From Kaistia algarum (GTDB lineage Bacteria; Pseudomonadota; Alphaproteobacteria; Rhizobiales; Kaistiaceae): a stretch of DNA of 64,000 nt. The translations under genes were made by a program, and so were the position numbers. How positions within the stretch are numbered: the stretch's first letter is position 1; the number at the start of each line of letters is the position of its first letter. Below are positions 25,051 through 33,953 of the stretch, piece after piece. The DNA is taken from NCBI RefSeq assembly GCF_026343945.1, contig NZ_JAPKNJ010000003.1:682001-746000 (forward strand), in the 5' to 3' direction. The notes under the pieces were generated by a model, which had not been told where the DNA came from, did no database searches, and was given only the letters and a program-made list of their open reading frames with translations.

Positions 25051-25482
25051 ATGACCGTTGCAGCCATTCTCTCGTCCAAGGGCCGGGACGTGATGACCGT
25101 CGAGGTCGATACGTCGATCCGCGAAGCTGTCCATATTCTCGCCGAACGCCGGATCGGAGCCATCGTGGTGGCGGACTCGTTCCGCCGCATTCTCGGCATC
25201 GTGTCGGAACGGGACATTGTGCGGGCGCTGTCGCGTTCTGGTGTCGAGGTGCTGGACGGCTCGGTCTCGTCGATCATGACGGTAAAGGTCGTAACCTGCT
25301 CGGAGATCGACACGATCAATCACGTCATGGAACGCATGACCGAGGGACGCTTCCGCCACCTGCCGGTCGTGGAGGAAGGGCGTCTTGCCGGCATCGTCTC
25401 GATCGGCGACGTGGTCAAGGCGCGCATCCAGCAGGTCGAGCAAGAGGCCGAGGAAATGCGCACCTACATCGCCATGGCTTAG
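25051..25482 (+). CDS. CBS-domain pair protein
   Basis: A 143-residue protein consisting of two CBS motifs (VMTVEVDTSIREAVHILAER and IMTVKVVTCSEIDTINHVME), each ending in a GIVSERD / GIVSIGD stretch. Such stand-alone pairs bind adenosyl nucleotides and modulate partner proteins. GGGAGACGACGCC precedes the ATG. It converges with hisI and no partner is evident. Confidence 0.88.
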   Translation: MTVAAILSSKGRDVMTVEVDTSIREAVHILAERRIGAIVVADSFRRILGIVSERDIVRALSRSGVEVLDGSVSSIMTVKVVTCSEIDTINHVMERMTEGRFRHLPVVEEGRLAGIVSIGDVVKARIQQVEQEAEEMRTYIAMA

Positions 25483-25499
25483 GATCAGCTTGACGCGTC

Positions 25500-25958
25500 T
25501 CAGCCGCCATAGACCTTTTTCGGGTCGAAAAGCGGCTGGTCGCCGGTGAATTCCAAAGTCGCTTCCGCGCCTTCCGGAACCGTGCTGACACGGCGGTAGA
25601 AGCAGCCCTTGCGCCCGGTGTGGCAGTTGGCGCCGGTGCCGCCGGTGCGCACGCGCAGGAGGATCGCGTCCTGGTCGCAGTCGACCCGGATTTCCGTGAC
25701 CGTCTGGACATGGCCGCTGGTGGCGCCCTTGTGCCAGAGTTCTTGGCGCGAGCGGCTCCAGTACCAGCCTTCGCGCGTCGCGATCGTGCGGGCCAGAGCC
25801 TCAGCGTTCATCCAGGCCAACATGACGACCTCGCCAGTCTCGTCATCGACGACGACCGCCGCGACCAGTCCGTCGCGGTCGAAGCGCGGTGTCAGCTGAA
25901 GCCCTTCCTCCACGGATTCGTGACTGCCTGGCGATGCGAAATGCGTGAGCGTCGTCAT
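25500..25958 (-). CDS. hisI: Phosphoribosyl-AMP cyclohydrolase
   Basis: A 152-residue HisI that opens the adenine ring of PR-AMP in histidine biosynthesis. The zinc ligands in VDCDQDAILLRV, NCHTGRKGCFYR and the WSRSRQELWHKGATSGHVQ segment are all present. It is a stand-alone HisI with no HisE domain, as in most alphaproteobacteria. The start overlaps the aroA stop by 4 bp (ATGA), so translation is coupled. Confidence 0.94.
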   Translation of the reverse strand: MTTLTHFASPGSHESVEEGLQLTPRFDRDGLVAAVVVDDETGEVVMLAWMNAEALARTIATREGWYWSRSRQELWHKGATSGHVQTVTEIRVDCDQDAILLRVRTGGTGANCHTGRKGCFYRRVSTVPEGAEATLEFTGDQPLFDPKKVYGG

Positions 25959-27229
25959 GAACGATCTTCCAGTTCGACGCCCAGCGAGCGCAGCATCTGC
26001 CAATAGGCGGGATAGGTCTTGCCGACGCAATCCGGGTCGAGGATCGTAATGCCGTGGATCTTGAGCCCGGCCAGCGCGAAGCTCATGGCGATACGGTGGT
26101 CGGAATAGGTCTCGATTTCGGTCGGCAACATCTGTCCCGGCAGAGTGGGATCGGACGAGACGATGAGATCGTCGCCTTCCTCATGCGCGAGTCCCGGCCG
26201 GATTCGTGTGAGCTCGGTCGAGAGCGCGCGCACCCGGTCGCATTCCTTGACGCGCAGATTGGCGATGCCGACGAAGCGGACCGGTGTCTCGTTGAACGCT
26301 GCAAGCACGGCGATGGTCGGGATGGCGTCCTGCATCTGCGAGCCGTCGATCACGGCGGGAAGGTGTGGGAACTGCGCGATGACGGCCTGCGCCTTCGCGT
26401 CGGGCTGTGTGAAATCCTCCGCCGCGACGCCGAGGTCGATGCGCCCGCCCGTCAGCACCTCCGCCGCCCAGAGATAGGTCGCGGCCGATGCGTCGGGCTC
26501 GACGTAAAAATCAGTAGCGACATAGCCGGTCGGCTCGATCCGCCATGTCGCTTCATCGAGCTTTTCGACGCTGGCGCCGAAGGCCTTCATCGCGGCGACG
26601 GTCAGGTCGACATAGCCGCGCGCTCCGATCTCGGTGCCGGTCAGAGCAACCTCGACCGGGCCGTTGCCGCACGCCGCCGCCATGAGGAGCGCCGAGACAT
26701 ATTGGCTGGAAAGCCCAGCATCGATCTCGATCCGGCCAGTGCCGAAGCGGCCAGTGCCATGGATCGTAATCGGAGGGCAGCCATTCGTATCGGCGATGTC
26801 GACGCCAACCGAGCGTAGCGCCGTGACGAGCGGCCCTATGGGACGCTTGCGCATATGTTCATCGCCATCGGCGACTACCTCGCCCTCGACCAGCGCGAGC
26901 GCAGCTGTCAGGAAGCGCATCGCCGTCCCGGCATTGCCGAGATAGAGCGGCTTGCCGGGAGCCGCCAGGCGGCCAGTGCCGGTAACGGTGAAGCTGGTTT
27001 CGTCGGGCTCGTCGATGGCCACTCCCATGTCGCGGAGCGCCGCCGCCATGAGCTTGGTGTCGAGGCTCTTCAGCGCGCCGGTGATATGGCTCGTACCTTT
27101 CGCCAGCGCCGCCAGCAGCAGCACGCGGTTGGTGATCGACTTCGAGCCCGGCGGCGTCACGCGGCCGACGAGCGGCGCATCGGGCGGCGTGATCGTGATG
27201 GCCGTCACGCGGTTCAGGACCGTCGTCAT
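25955..27229 (-). CDS. aroA: 3-phosphoshikimate 1-carboxyvinyltransferase (EPSP synthase)
   Basis: A 424-residue enzyme of the shikimate pathway joining phosphoenolpyruvate to shikimate-3-phosphate. The motifs PPGSKSITNRVLLLAALA, LGNAGTAMRFLTAAL, MRKRPIGPLV, NLRVKECDRV and YSDHRIAMSFAL are those of class I (E. coli-like) EPSP synthases. Alphaproteobacteria often carry the class II type instead. GGAGCC before the ATG at 27229 decides the start; an upstream ATG at 27250 adds seven residues. It is sandwiched between folE and hisI. Confidence 0.93.
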   Translation of the reverse strand: MTTVLNRVTAITITPPDAPLVGRVTPPGSKSITNRVLLLAALAKGTSHITGALKSLDTKLMAAALRDMGVAIDEPDETSFTVTGTGRLAAPGKPLYLGNAGTAMRFLTAALALVEGEVVADGDEHMRKRPIGPLVTALRSVGVDIADTNGCPPITIHGTGRFGTGRIEIDAGLSSQYVSALLMAAACGNGPVEVALTGTEIGARGYVDLTVAAMKAFGASVEKLDEATWRIEPTGYVATDFYVEPDASAATYLWAAEVLTGGRIDLGVAAEDFTQPDAKAQAVIAQFPHLPAVIDGSQMQDAIPTIAVLAAFNETPVRFVGIANLRVKECDRVRALSTELTRIRPGLAHEEGDDLIVSSDPTLPGQMLPTEIETYSDHRIAMSFALAGLKIHGITILDPDCVGKTYPAYWQMLRSLGVELEDRS

Positions 27230-27302
27230 GCTGGCTCCATGGGTAGTCATCTGGCAGGAGCGGACTAGACCGATCCGCGTCCCGAGACAAGCGTTGGCGC
27301 GA

Positions 27303-27929
27303 TCAACGTCTGTTCGCCAGCGCCAGGAAGCGCACCCTCTCGGCAGCGTCGGTCTTGAACACCCCGGTGAAGCGCGTCGTAACCGTCGAGACCCCGGATT
27401 TCTCGGCGCCGCGCATGGAGACGCAGTGATGTTCTGCCTCCAGCAGGACCGCGACGCCGCGCGGCCTGAGGCCATCATCAACGGCGGCCGCGATCTCGGC
27501 CGTCAGTCGCTCCTGCATCTGCAGGCGTCGTGCAAAGATGTCGACGACGCGCGCGAGCTTGGAGAGGCCCACCACGCCGCCATCGGGGAAATAGGCGATA
27601 TGGGCCTTGCCAATGAACGGCACCATGTGGTGCTCGCAATGCGAATAAAAGGGAATGTCGCGAACGAGGACCATGTCGTCATAGCCGCCGGCCTCGTCAA
27701 AGACACGGTCGAGTGTGTCCGTCGGGTTCTGTTCATAGCCGCAATAGAATTCGCGAAAGGCTTTGGCGACGCGCGCGGGCGTCTCGATCAAACCCTCGCG
27801 GGACGGATCGTCGCCGGCAAAGGCGATCAGCGTGCGCACTGCAGCCTCCGCCTCCGCCTGGCTCGGCCGCACAGGCGCCGCGCGCGGTTCCGGCTCCCGA
27901 GGCTTACTGGTCTCGATCTTCGCGTCCAT
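27303..27929 (-). CDS. folE: GTP cyclohydrolase I
   Basis: A 208-residue enzyme forming dihydroneopterin triphosphate from GTP, the first folate step. The zinc-binding Cys/His in [12 protein letters not shown] and [15 protein letters not shown] are intact, with [20 protein letters not shown] between them. GGAG stands nine bases before the ATG at 27929. It leads the minus-strand run folE-aroA-hisI (73-bp gap to aroA) and is divergent from the IscU-like gene. Confidence 0.95.
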   Translation of the reverse strand: MDAKIETSKPREPEPRAAPVRPSQAEAEAAVRTLIAFAGDDPSREGLIETPARVAKAFREFYCGYEQNPTDTLDRVFDEAGGYDDMVLVRDIPFYSHCEHHMVPFIGKAHIAYFPDGGVVGLSKLARVVDIFARRLQMQERLTAEIAAAVDDGLRPRGVAVLLEAEHHCVSMRGAEKSGVSTVTTRFTGVFKTDAAERVRFLALANRR

Positions 27930-28043
27930 GCTCAAACTCTCCATCATGGGGTGGGCACGCGTGAGCGGCACTCATGCTCCCATCTGGTTCAGGGGAAGCG
28001 GAATTTCTATATAGGCGTCCAGACAGGCGCCTGGGAGCCTTGC

Positions 28044-28493
28044 ATGATCGACGACATCTATAGCAGCCGGATCTTGGAATTTGCCGGCAACATTCCCCGC
28101 ATCGGCCGTCTCGCCGAGCCGGACGCCACGGCCAAGGCGCATTCGCGGCTCTGCGGTTCGACCGTCATCGTGGATCTCAAGGTGGCTGACGGCAGGGTCG
28201 TCGATTTCGCCCATGACGTGCGCGCCTGCGCGCTTGGGCAGGCTTCGTCGTCGATCATGGCGAAGAACATCGTCGGCGCCAGCGCGCAGGAATTGCGCGA
28301 GGTCCGTCAAACCATGATCCGCATGCTGAAGGAGAACGGCCCGCCGCCGGAAGGTCGCTTCACCGATCTGCGCTATCTGGAGCCCGTGCGGGACTACAAG
28401 GCCCGCCACGCCTCGACGCTGCTGACGTTCGACGCGGTCGTCGACGCGCTCACCCAGATCGAGGCAAAAAGCGAACCTGCCGTTCAGGACTGA
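28044..28493 (+). CDS. IscU/NifU-like iron-sulfur scaffold family protein
   Basis: A 149-residue protein of the IscU/SufU fold. Cys in HSRLCGSTVIVDLKVADG and Cys in DVRACALGQASSSIM correspond to two of the three cluster ligands. The third Cys is replaced: the region reads VRDYKARHASTLLTFDAV, with His nearby. The first site lacks the usual Asp (CGD becomes CGS). It may be an alphaproteobacterial variant with a His ligand or a non-scaffold relative. It is divergent from folE. Confidence 0.8.
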   Translation: MIDDIYSSRILEFAGNIPRIGRLAEPDATAKAHSRLCGSTVIVDLKVADGRVVDFAHDVRACALGQASSSIMAKNIVGASAQELREVRQTMIRMLKENGPPPEGRFTDLRYLEPVRDYKARHASTLLTFDAVVDALTQIEAKSEPAVQD

Positions 28494-28637
28494 GCCATGC
28501 TCTTGACGGTCTCGGGCCAGTGCTGGCGTATTATCAGCGATCCGGAGGCAGATTTTGTCGCAAACTCAACAAATATGCATGCGAATGTCGTCTTTCGGGG
28601 GTGAATGTCCTTCACAGTCAAATCGAGGTTTTTCATC

Positions 28638-28925
28638 ATGAAGCTCTCTCATATTCGCCGTAGCGCCTGTTTTTCCGTGGTTGTCGTCGTCGGCGTTCTG
28701 GCCGGCACGAGCGCATCCTTCGCGATTTCGCAAGACGCCCAGCTGATCGTCGACGGGGTCACGGCTGCCGGGGGGGCCAGCAAGCCTGCCTGTTCCGACG
28801 TCTCAGCGCTCACCAAGTCGGTAACGGACGTGACCACCGAGCTCGCCGTCGCCGGCAAGCTGAAGGGCGACCCGAAAGCCGCCGGTAAGGAAGCCGGCGA
28901 GTTCATCTACGCCAGCTGCAAGTGA
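28638..28925 (+). CDS. Small secreted protein of unknown function
   Basis: The ATG at 28638 (GAGG ten bases upstream) gives 95 residues with a clear Sec signal peptide (KLSHIRRSACFSVVVVVGVL...SASFA). The mature part of about 65 residues has two Cys (KPACSDVS and the terminal YASCK) that could form one disulfide. An ATG at 28605 would add 11 residues. A strong hairpin follows the stop. No family is recognised. Confidence 0.6.
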   Translation: MKLSHIRRSACFSVVVVVGVLAGTSASFAISQDAQLIVDGVTAAGGASKPACSDVSALTKSVTDVTTELAVAGKLKGDPKAAGKEAGEFIYASCK

Positions 28926-28930
28926 CAATG

Positions 28931-28966
28931 GGTCGAGCGGCCGGAACCTGTTGCGGCCGCTCGACC
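28931..28966 (+). terminator. Perfect 13-bp hairpin after the small secreted gene
   Basis: GGTCGAGCGGCCG (28931-28943) and its exact complement (28954-28966) enclose a ten-base loop, six bases after the stop codon. It is very stable, although no T run follows. Confidence 0.65.
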
Positions 28967-29000
28967 GACCGGCTGGGCTCCTGTCGCGGCGGGTTAGATC

Positions 29001-29369
29001 ATGGGTCTCGACCACATCGGCTTCAACGTCGCGAACTTCCTAAAGAGCCGCGATTTCTACATTAGCGCGCTGGCGCCGCTCGATATTGTCGTCCTCGGTG
29101 AGGGCAAGGACTGGGCGGCGTTCGGCGAGAATGGCCGGACGCTGCTTTGGATCGACTCAACGGGCCCGGCGCCGGAGCCGATCCATATTGCGTTTCGAGC
29201 GCGTGACCGGGCAGCAATTGCCGCCTTTCATGCCGCGGCGACCGCAGCGGGTGGCACGGACAATGGAGCGCCGGGGCTGCGTCCCCGCTATCATGCGGGA
29301 TATTATGCGGCGTTCGTGCTCGATCCCGACGGCCACAATGTCGAAGCCGTCGTCCATGAGCGTGCCTGA
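29001..29369 (+). CDS. VOC-superfamily (glyoxalase-like) protein
   Basis: A 122-residue single VOC domain with the typical start LDHIGFNVANFLKSRDFYIS and end AAFVLDPDGHNVEAVVHE. Metal-ligand positions His4 and Glu near the end (NVEAV) are present. Members catalyse many metal-dependent reactions or bind antibiotics; the specific role is unknown. yidD follows 86 bp later. Confidence 0.85.
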   Translation: MGLDHIGFNVANFLKSRDFYISALAPLDIVVLGEGKDWAAFGENGRTLLWIDSTGPAPEPIHIAFRARDRAAIAAFHAAATAAGGTDNGAPGLRPRYHAGYYAAFVLDPDGHNVEAVVHERA

Positions 29370-29455
29370 CGTCGCCACGCCGGAGGGCTGCCGCCATCTG
29401 CTTCGCCTGTTCTACTCTTCCGCCAGATCCTGACACGGGCAGCGACCGCGATGCC

Positions 29456-29794
29456 GTGCGGCCGGCGAGCGAACCTGGCAGCGTATCAAGACTGCCGCGC
29501 GCCGTCGGGATCGGTCTGATCCGCCTCTACAGGCTGACGCTTTCGCCCTTTCTGGGCCAGTCCTGCCGCTATCTGCCGACCTGCTCCAGCTATGGCGAGG
29601 AGGCGATCTCGCGCCACGGCCTCTGGGCCGGTGGCTGGATGACGCTAGCGCGGCTCCAGCGTTGCGGCCCCTTCGGGGCATCGGGCTATGATCCGGTGCC
29701 CGAGGCGATACCTGAGAGCGCGCATTGGTACGTTCCCTGGCGCTACGGCTATTGGACCGGGCGGCACATCGACCCGGCGACCAGGCTGGATTGA
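29456..29794 (+). CDS. yidD: Membrane protein insertion efficiency factor YidD
   Basis: A 112-residue protein with the YidD core LIRLYRLTLSPFLGQSCRYL, then PTCSSYGEEAISRHG and a GGWMTLARLQRCGPFG region. It aids YidC-dependent insertion of inner membrane proteins at the membrane surface. Start is GTG at 29456. It is not beside rnpA-yidC here, which is usual for alphaproteobacteria where the gene is often separate. The C-terminus is longer than in E. coli YidD. Confidence 0.92.
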   Translation: MRPASEPGSVSRLPRAVGIGLIRLYRLTLSPFLGQSCRYLPTCSSYGEEAISRHGLWAGGWMTLARLQRCGPFGASGYDPVPEAIPESAHWYVPWRYGYWTGRHIDPATRLD

Positions 29795-29942
29795 GCGTCG
29801 GTCAGATCGAGACAGCGCCGGCATGTTTTCCGCAGCATTCATCTGCGCTGTTTCCCACCGCGCCGGAACCATTGGCAGCCGTCTGGCGGCTCCCCCGCCC
29901 CGACCCGGCTCGTCCGTGGGAGCGAGCAGGTGGGAGACGCCG

Positions 29943-30830
29943 CTAGCCATTCCCTTTTGAATAGGGCAGCGAGGCGGCGAGGATCCAGGCTTGGAACGAA
30001 CGCATGGCAGGCGTGAGAGTGGAGGATTTCAGCCATGTGAGCCAATAGCAGCCATGTGTGACGAAGATCTCGAACGGCTGCTGGATGAGGCCTCCGGCCA
30101 ATTGGCGCTGGAACATCAGCGGTGGCGCCAGCGCCACGCCGGCGCCAAGGATGGCGGCCTCCACCATCGTGCGGGACGAGTCGAAGATCGGACCCTTCAC
30201 CGCCGGCGCTGCGATACCGGCGGTGGCGAACCAAGTCGGCCACTCGTCCGCCCGATAGGAGCGGAGCAGCGTCTCGCCATACAGATCGGGCGGCTGCGAC
30301 AATCGTTCCGCGATCTCAGGGAGGCAGAGGACCGAGAGAGGGGCGGCGAACAGCCGATCGGCCTCCGTGCTGTGCCACGCGCCGTCGCCAAAGCGGATGG
30401 CGAAATCGAGCCCCTCGGCGGCGATGTCGACGCGGTTGTTGTTGGTGGAGAGCCGCAGGTCGATGAACGGGTGAGCCAGCTTGAATGCGGGCAGCCGCTC
30501 GATCAGCCAGCCAATTGCAAAGGTACCGACGACGCCGACATTCAGCACCTCGCGGACATGACCGTCCTCGAACTGCTCGAGTACGGCCGCGATGCGGTCG
30601 AAGGAATCCCGCAGCGCTGGCAGCAGCGCCTGGCCCTCATCGGTCAGCGCCAGTCCCCGCGGCAGGCGCCGAAACAGCGTCGAGCCCAATCGTTCTTCCA
30701 GCGATTTGACCTGGTGGCTGACGGCGGCCTGGGTCACCGCCAGTTCGATCGCGGCGCGGGTGAAGCTCAGGTGGCGCGCCGAGGCTTCGAAGGCCTTGAG
30801 CGCGTTCAGCGGCAGATGCGGGCGGACCAT
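29943..30830 (-). CDS. ampR: AmpR-like LysR regulator of the adjacent beta-lactamase
   Basis: A 295-residue LysR protein whose N-terminus reads MVRPHLPLNALKAFEASARH, then LSFTRAAIELAVTQAAVSHQ, nearly the AmpR sequence of enterobacteria and Pseudomonas. The middle VLNVGVVGTFAIGWL and LSTNNNRVDIAAEGLDFAIR stretches also match. AmpR senses cell-wall recycling products and activates a divergent beta-lactamase gene; here the divergent gene is a class D enzyme, not AmpC. GcvA-type regulators share the fold, but the similarity and context favour AmpR. Confidence 0.85.
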   Translation of the reverse strand: MVRPHLPLNALKAFEASARHLSFTRAAIELAVTQAAVSHQVKSLEERLGSTLFRRLPRGLALTDEGQALLPALRDSFDRIAAVLEQFEDGHVREVLNVGVVGTFAIGWLIERLPAFKLAHPFIDLRLSTNNNRVDIAAEGLDFAIRFGDGAWHSTEADRLFAAPLSVLCLPEIAERLSQPPDLYGETLLRSYRADEWPTWFATAGIAAPAVKGPIFDSSRTMVEAAILGAGVALAPPLMFQRQLAGGLIQQPFEIFVTHGCYWLTWLKSSTLTPAMRSFQAWILAASLPYSKGNG

Positions 30831-30893
30831 TCGATCACCTAGATTTTCTTATGGCTTTCCAGAGTTATCATCGTTTGCCCTGGCTTGGCGAGT

Positions 30894-30908
30894 GACCTAG
30901 CAAAGGTC
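30894..30908. promoter_or_regulatory. Dyad in the ampR/beta-lactamase intergenic region
   Basis: GACC-N7-GGTC lies in the 103-bp divergent region, 26 bp before the beta-lactamase start. It has LysR-site geometry but is not the classic AmpR box, and it would overlap a possible -10 element, so the assignment is weak. Confidence 0.25.
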
Positions 30909-30933
30909 GTCCAAAAAAACGGAGATGGCGCGA

Positions 30934-31767
30934 ATGATCGACAGGCGGCAGTTTTCCAAGAGCGTCCTGCTGGCGATGGCGTCGGCAGTAGTCGGCGGGC
31001 CCGGCTTCGCTCGTGAGCTGGTGGCATCAGAGAATTTCGTATCGACGGTGCTGGTCGATGTAGAGAGCGGCGCGACGATCCACCGCGAGGGTCCGGCCGA
31101 ACGTCGTTTTACACCCTGTTCGACCTTCAAGCTGCCGCTCGCGGTGATGGGGTTCGATTCCGGCATTCTGATGGATCCGCACCATCCGCGCTGGGACTAT
31201 CGACCGGAGTTCCAGACAACCATGGAGTTGCAGAAGAAGCCGACCGATCCAACGATTTGGCTTGCCGAGTCGATTGTCTGGTATTCCCAGGAACTGACCC
31301 GCAAGCTCGGCGAGGCGCGTTTTCGCGACTACGTCACCGCTTTCGGCTATGGCAACGAGGACATCTCGGGCAATCCCGGCAAGAATGACGGGCTGACCCA
31401 GTCCTGGCTGATGTCGTCGCTTGCGATCTCGCCGGACGAGCAGGTCGCCTTCGTGCGTCGCTTCCTTGGTCGGAAGCTCGGCGTTTCCGATCATGCCTAT
31501 GACGCAACGCTGGCGAGTCTGGCGCACTATCCGGCCGAAGGCCGCTGGACGCTGCATGGCAAGACGGGCAGCGGTTTCATCCGCGATGCCAACGGGGCCA
31601 TCGATCGCAGCAAGCCGCTCGGTTGGTTTGTAGGCTGGGGCGAGAAGGGTGGCCGCAGGATCGCGTTTGCGCGCTTCAATCAAGCCAATGTGCGCTCCGA
31701 GACCTATGGCGGCCTGATCGCCCGCGAGGCGATGGTGAAGGATTTCACGAAACTCGCCGAAGGCTGA
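30934..31767 (+). CDS. Class D (OXA-type) beta-lactamase with Tat signal
   Basis: A 277-residue serine beta-lactamase. The class D motifs are complete: STFK (63-66, nucleophile Ser63 and carboxylatable Lys66), SIV (113-115), YGN (139-141), Trp158 and KTG (210-212). The N-terminus DRRQFSKSVLLAMASAVVG is a twin-arginine signal (RR-x-F-x-K), which is unusual for class D enzymes; the product should be exported folded to the periplasm. GGAG nine bases before the ATG at 30934 decides the start over 30925. It is divergent from ampR, so induction by beta-lactams is likely. The spectrum cannot be predicted. Confidence 0.92.
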   Translation: MIDRRQFSKSVLLAMASAVVGGPGFARELVASENFVSTVLVDVESGATIHREGPAERRFTPCSTFKLPLAVMGFDSGILMDPHHPRWDYRPEFQTTMELQKKPTDPTIWLAESIVWYSQELTRKLGEARFRDYVTAFGYGNEDISGNPGKNDGLTQSWLMSSLAISPDEQVAFVRRFLGRKLGVSDHAYDATLASLAHYPAEGRWTLHGKTGSGFIRDANGAIDRSKPLGWFVGWGEKGGRRIAFARFNQANVRSETYGGLIAREAMVKDFTKLAEG

Positions 31768-31794
31768 ACGAGAACCGCATTCAGGACTGGCGGT

Positions 31795-31813
31795 AATGGG
31801 CCAGGCGCCCATT
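31795..31813 (+). terminator. Short hairpin after the beta-lactamase gene
   Basis: AATGGGC pairs with GCCCATT across a five-base loop, 28 bp after the stop. It could act as the terminator, but the stem is short. Confidence 0.4.
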
Positions 31814-31979
31814 TCTGCTAGTCCTACGCCTCCGTCGCTGTCCGGCTTGAATGGCGGGCTGCCATCGTATAGCCGTCTCGCACCGGCACTTTCGGCCGGC
31901 GGAGCGGGGCTGGTTCCCGCTTCTCTTTCAGCCCAACCGCTTACCCGCGCTCGTCTGCGGGAGTGAGCAGGAGAGAAAT

Positions 31980-33944
31980 ATGATCCATCTGACTTTCCCT
32001 GACGGCTCCGTTCGCGATTTTCACGAGGGCATCACCGGCCGCGAGATCGCCGAGGGCATCTCGAAGTCGCTCGCCAAGAAATCCGTGGCGATGGCGATCG
32101 ACGGCACCGTCACCGACCTTTCCGACCCGATTACGCGCGACGCGGCGATTGAGATCGTCGTGCGCGAGGATCCGCGCGCGCTCGAACTCATCCGCCATGA
32201 CGCGGCCCATGTGATGGCCGAGGCCGTGCAGGAACTGTTTCCGGGCACGCAGGTCACCATCGGGCCGGTGATCGAGAACGGCTTCTATTACGATTTCTTC
32301 CGCAATGAACCCTTCACCACCGACGATCTGCCGAAGATCGAGGCGAAGATGCGCGAGATCATCACGCGCAACGCCCATTTCACCAAGCAGATCTGGACGC
32401 GCGACAAGGCGAAAGAAGTCTTTGCCGCCAAGGGCGAGATGTTCAAGGTCGAGCTGGTCGATGCGATTCCGGCCGGGCAGGACCTGAAGATTTATAATCA
32501 GGGCGAATGGTTCGACCTCTGCCGCGGGCCGCATCTGGCCTCGACCGGGCAGATCGGCTCGGCCTTCAAGCTGATGAAGGTGGCGGGCGCCTATTGGCGC
32601 GGCGACAGCAACAACCCGATGCTGACCCGCATCTATGGCACCGCCTGGCACGACCAGGTCCAGCTCGACGCCTATCTCCATATGCTGGAGGAGGCGGAGA
32701 AGCGCGACCACCGCAAGCTCGGCCGGGAGATGGATCTCTTCCATTTCCAGGAGGAGGGGCCCGGCGTCGTGTTCTGGCACGCCAAGGGATGGTCGATGTT
32801 CCAGGAACTGATCGCCTATATGCGGCGGCGCCTGCGTCCGCTCGGCTATCAGGAGGTCAACGCGCCGCAGCTGCTCGACAAGTCGCTGTGGGAGACCTCC
32901 GGCCATTGGGGCTGGTACAAGGAGAACATGTTCGGGGCGACCTCGGCCGGCGACGATACCGAGGACGAGCGCGTCTTCGCGCTGAAGCCTATGAACTGTC
33001 CCGGCCATGTGCAGATCTTCAAGCACGGGCTCAAGTCCTATCGCGACCTGCCGCTGCGCCTCGCCGAGTTCGGCGCGGTGCACCGCTATGAGCCATCCGG
33101 GGCGCTGCACGGGCTGATGCGTGTGCGTGGCTTCACGCAGGACGACGCGCATATCTTCTGCACCGAAGAGCAGATGGCGGCCGAATGCCTGAAGATCAAC
33201 GATCTGATCCTCTCGACCTATGCCGATTTCGGCTTCGACGAGGTGGTCGTGAAGCTCTCGACCCGGCCCGAAAAGCGCGTCGGCTCGGATGCGAACTGGG
33301 ATCACGCCGAAGAAATCATGATGCGCGTGCTCGAGACGATCGAGGCGCAGTCGGGCGGCAAGATCAAGACCGGCATCCTCCCGGGCGAAGGCGCGTTCTA
33401 CGGGCCGAAGTTCGAATATACGCTGCGTGACGCGATTGGCCGTGAATGGCAGTGCGGCACCACGCAGGTCGACTTCAATCTGCCGGAGCGGTTCGGCGCG
33501 TTTTATGTCGATTCCGACGGCGAGAAGAAGACGCCGGTGATGATCCATCGGGCCATCTGCGGTTCGATGGAGCGCTTCCTCGGCATCCTGATCGAGAACT
33601 TCGCCGGGCATTTCCCGCTGTGGTTCGCGCCGCTGCAGGTCGTGGTCGCCACCATCACTTCCGAGGCGGACGAATATGCCGAGGAAGTCGTCGCCAAGCT
33701 GCGCAAGGCCGGGCTGCGGGCCGAAATCGATCTTCGCAACGAGAAGATCAATTATAAGGTCCGCGAGCACTCGGTCGCGAAGGTGCCGGTCATGCTTGTC
33801 TGCGGCAAGCGCGAGGCGGAAGAGGGGACGGTCAATATTCGCCGCCTCGGATCGCGCGACCAGCTCTCGGGCGGACTCGCTGAGACGATCGCGGCGCTTG
33901 TCGACGAGGCGACCCCGCCGGACCTGAAGCGCGCGGCGGCCTGA
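31980..33944 (+). CDS. thrS: Threonyl-tRNA synthetase
   Basis: A 654-residue class II synthetase of normal length. Domain order is the TGS domain (residues 1-60), the editing domain with [17 protein letters not shown] and its zinc-type His/Cys, and the catalytic core with [13 protein letters not shown] and [14 protein letters not shown]. The C-terminal anticodon-binding domain contains [25 protein letters not shown] precedes the ATG at 31980. No T-box or other leader is visible in the 200-bp upstream region. Confidence 0.97.
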   Translation: MIHLTFPDGSVRDFHEGITGREIAEGISKSLAKKSVAMAIDGTVTDLSDPITRDAAIEIVVREDPRALELIRHDAAHVMAEAVQELFPGTQVTIGPVIENGFYYDFFRNEPFTTDDLPKIEAKMREIITRNAHFTKQIWTRDKAKEVFAAKGEMFKVELVDAIPAGQDLKIYNQGEWFDLCRGPHLASTGQIGSAFKLMKVAGAYWRGDSNNPMLTRIYGTAWHDQVQLDAYLHMLEEAEKRDHRKLGREMDLFHFQEEGPGVVFWHAKGWSMFQELIAYMRRRLRPLGYQEVNAPQLLDKSLWETSGHWGWYKENMFGATSAGDDTEDERVFALKPMNCPGHVQIFKHGLKSYRDLPLRLAEFGAVHRYEPSGALHGLMRVRGFTQDDAHIFCTEEQMAAECLKINDLILSTYADFGFDEVVVKLSTRPEKRVGSDANWDHAEEIMMRVLETIEAQSGGKIKTGILPGEGAFYGPKFEYTLRDAIGREWQCGTTQVDFNLPERFGAFYVDSDGEKKTPVMIHRAICGSMERFLGILIENFAGHFPLWFAPLQVVVATITSEADEYAEEVVAKLRKAGLRAEIDLRNEKINYKVREHSVAKVPVMLVCGKREAEEGTVNIRRLGSRDQLSGGLAETIAALVDEATPPDLKRAAA

Positions 33945-33953
33945 TACGGCGCG

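Noticed and set aside
24111..25493. Plus-strand frame of about 460 codons across the rhomboid and CBS genes
   Set aside because: Both overlapped genes are certain families; the long frame is Arg/Pro-rich noise without a ribosome site.
27930..28043. Folate (THF-type) riboswitch upstream of folE
   Set aside because: No conserved core was visible in the 110-bp leader on the minus strand.
30891..30910. Classic AmpR box in the ampR/beta-lactamase gap
   Set aside because: The known AmpR site sequence is not present; only a short GACC-N7-GGTC dyad is seen, listed as a weak candidate.
31814..31979. T-box or threonine attenuator before thrS
   Set aside because: No T-box core sequence, no run of Thr codons and no terminator/antiterminator pair could be found.
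31941..33770. Long open frame of about 609 codons on the minus strand across thrS
   Set aside because: It lies fully antisense to thrS, has no ribosome site or family features, and arises from the GC-rich third positions of thrS.
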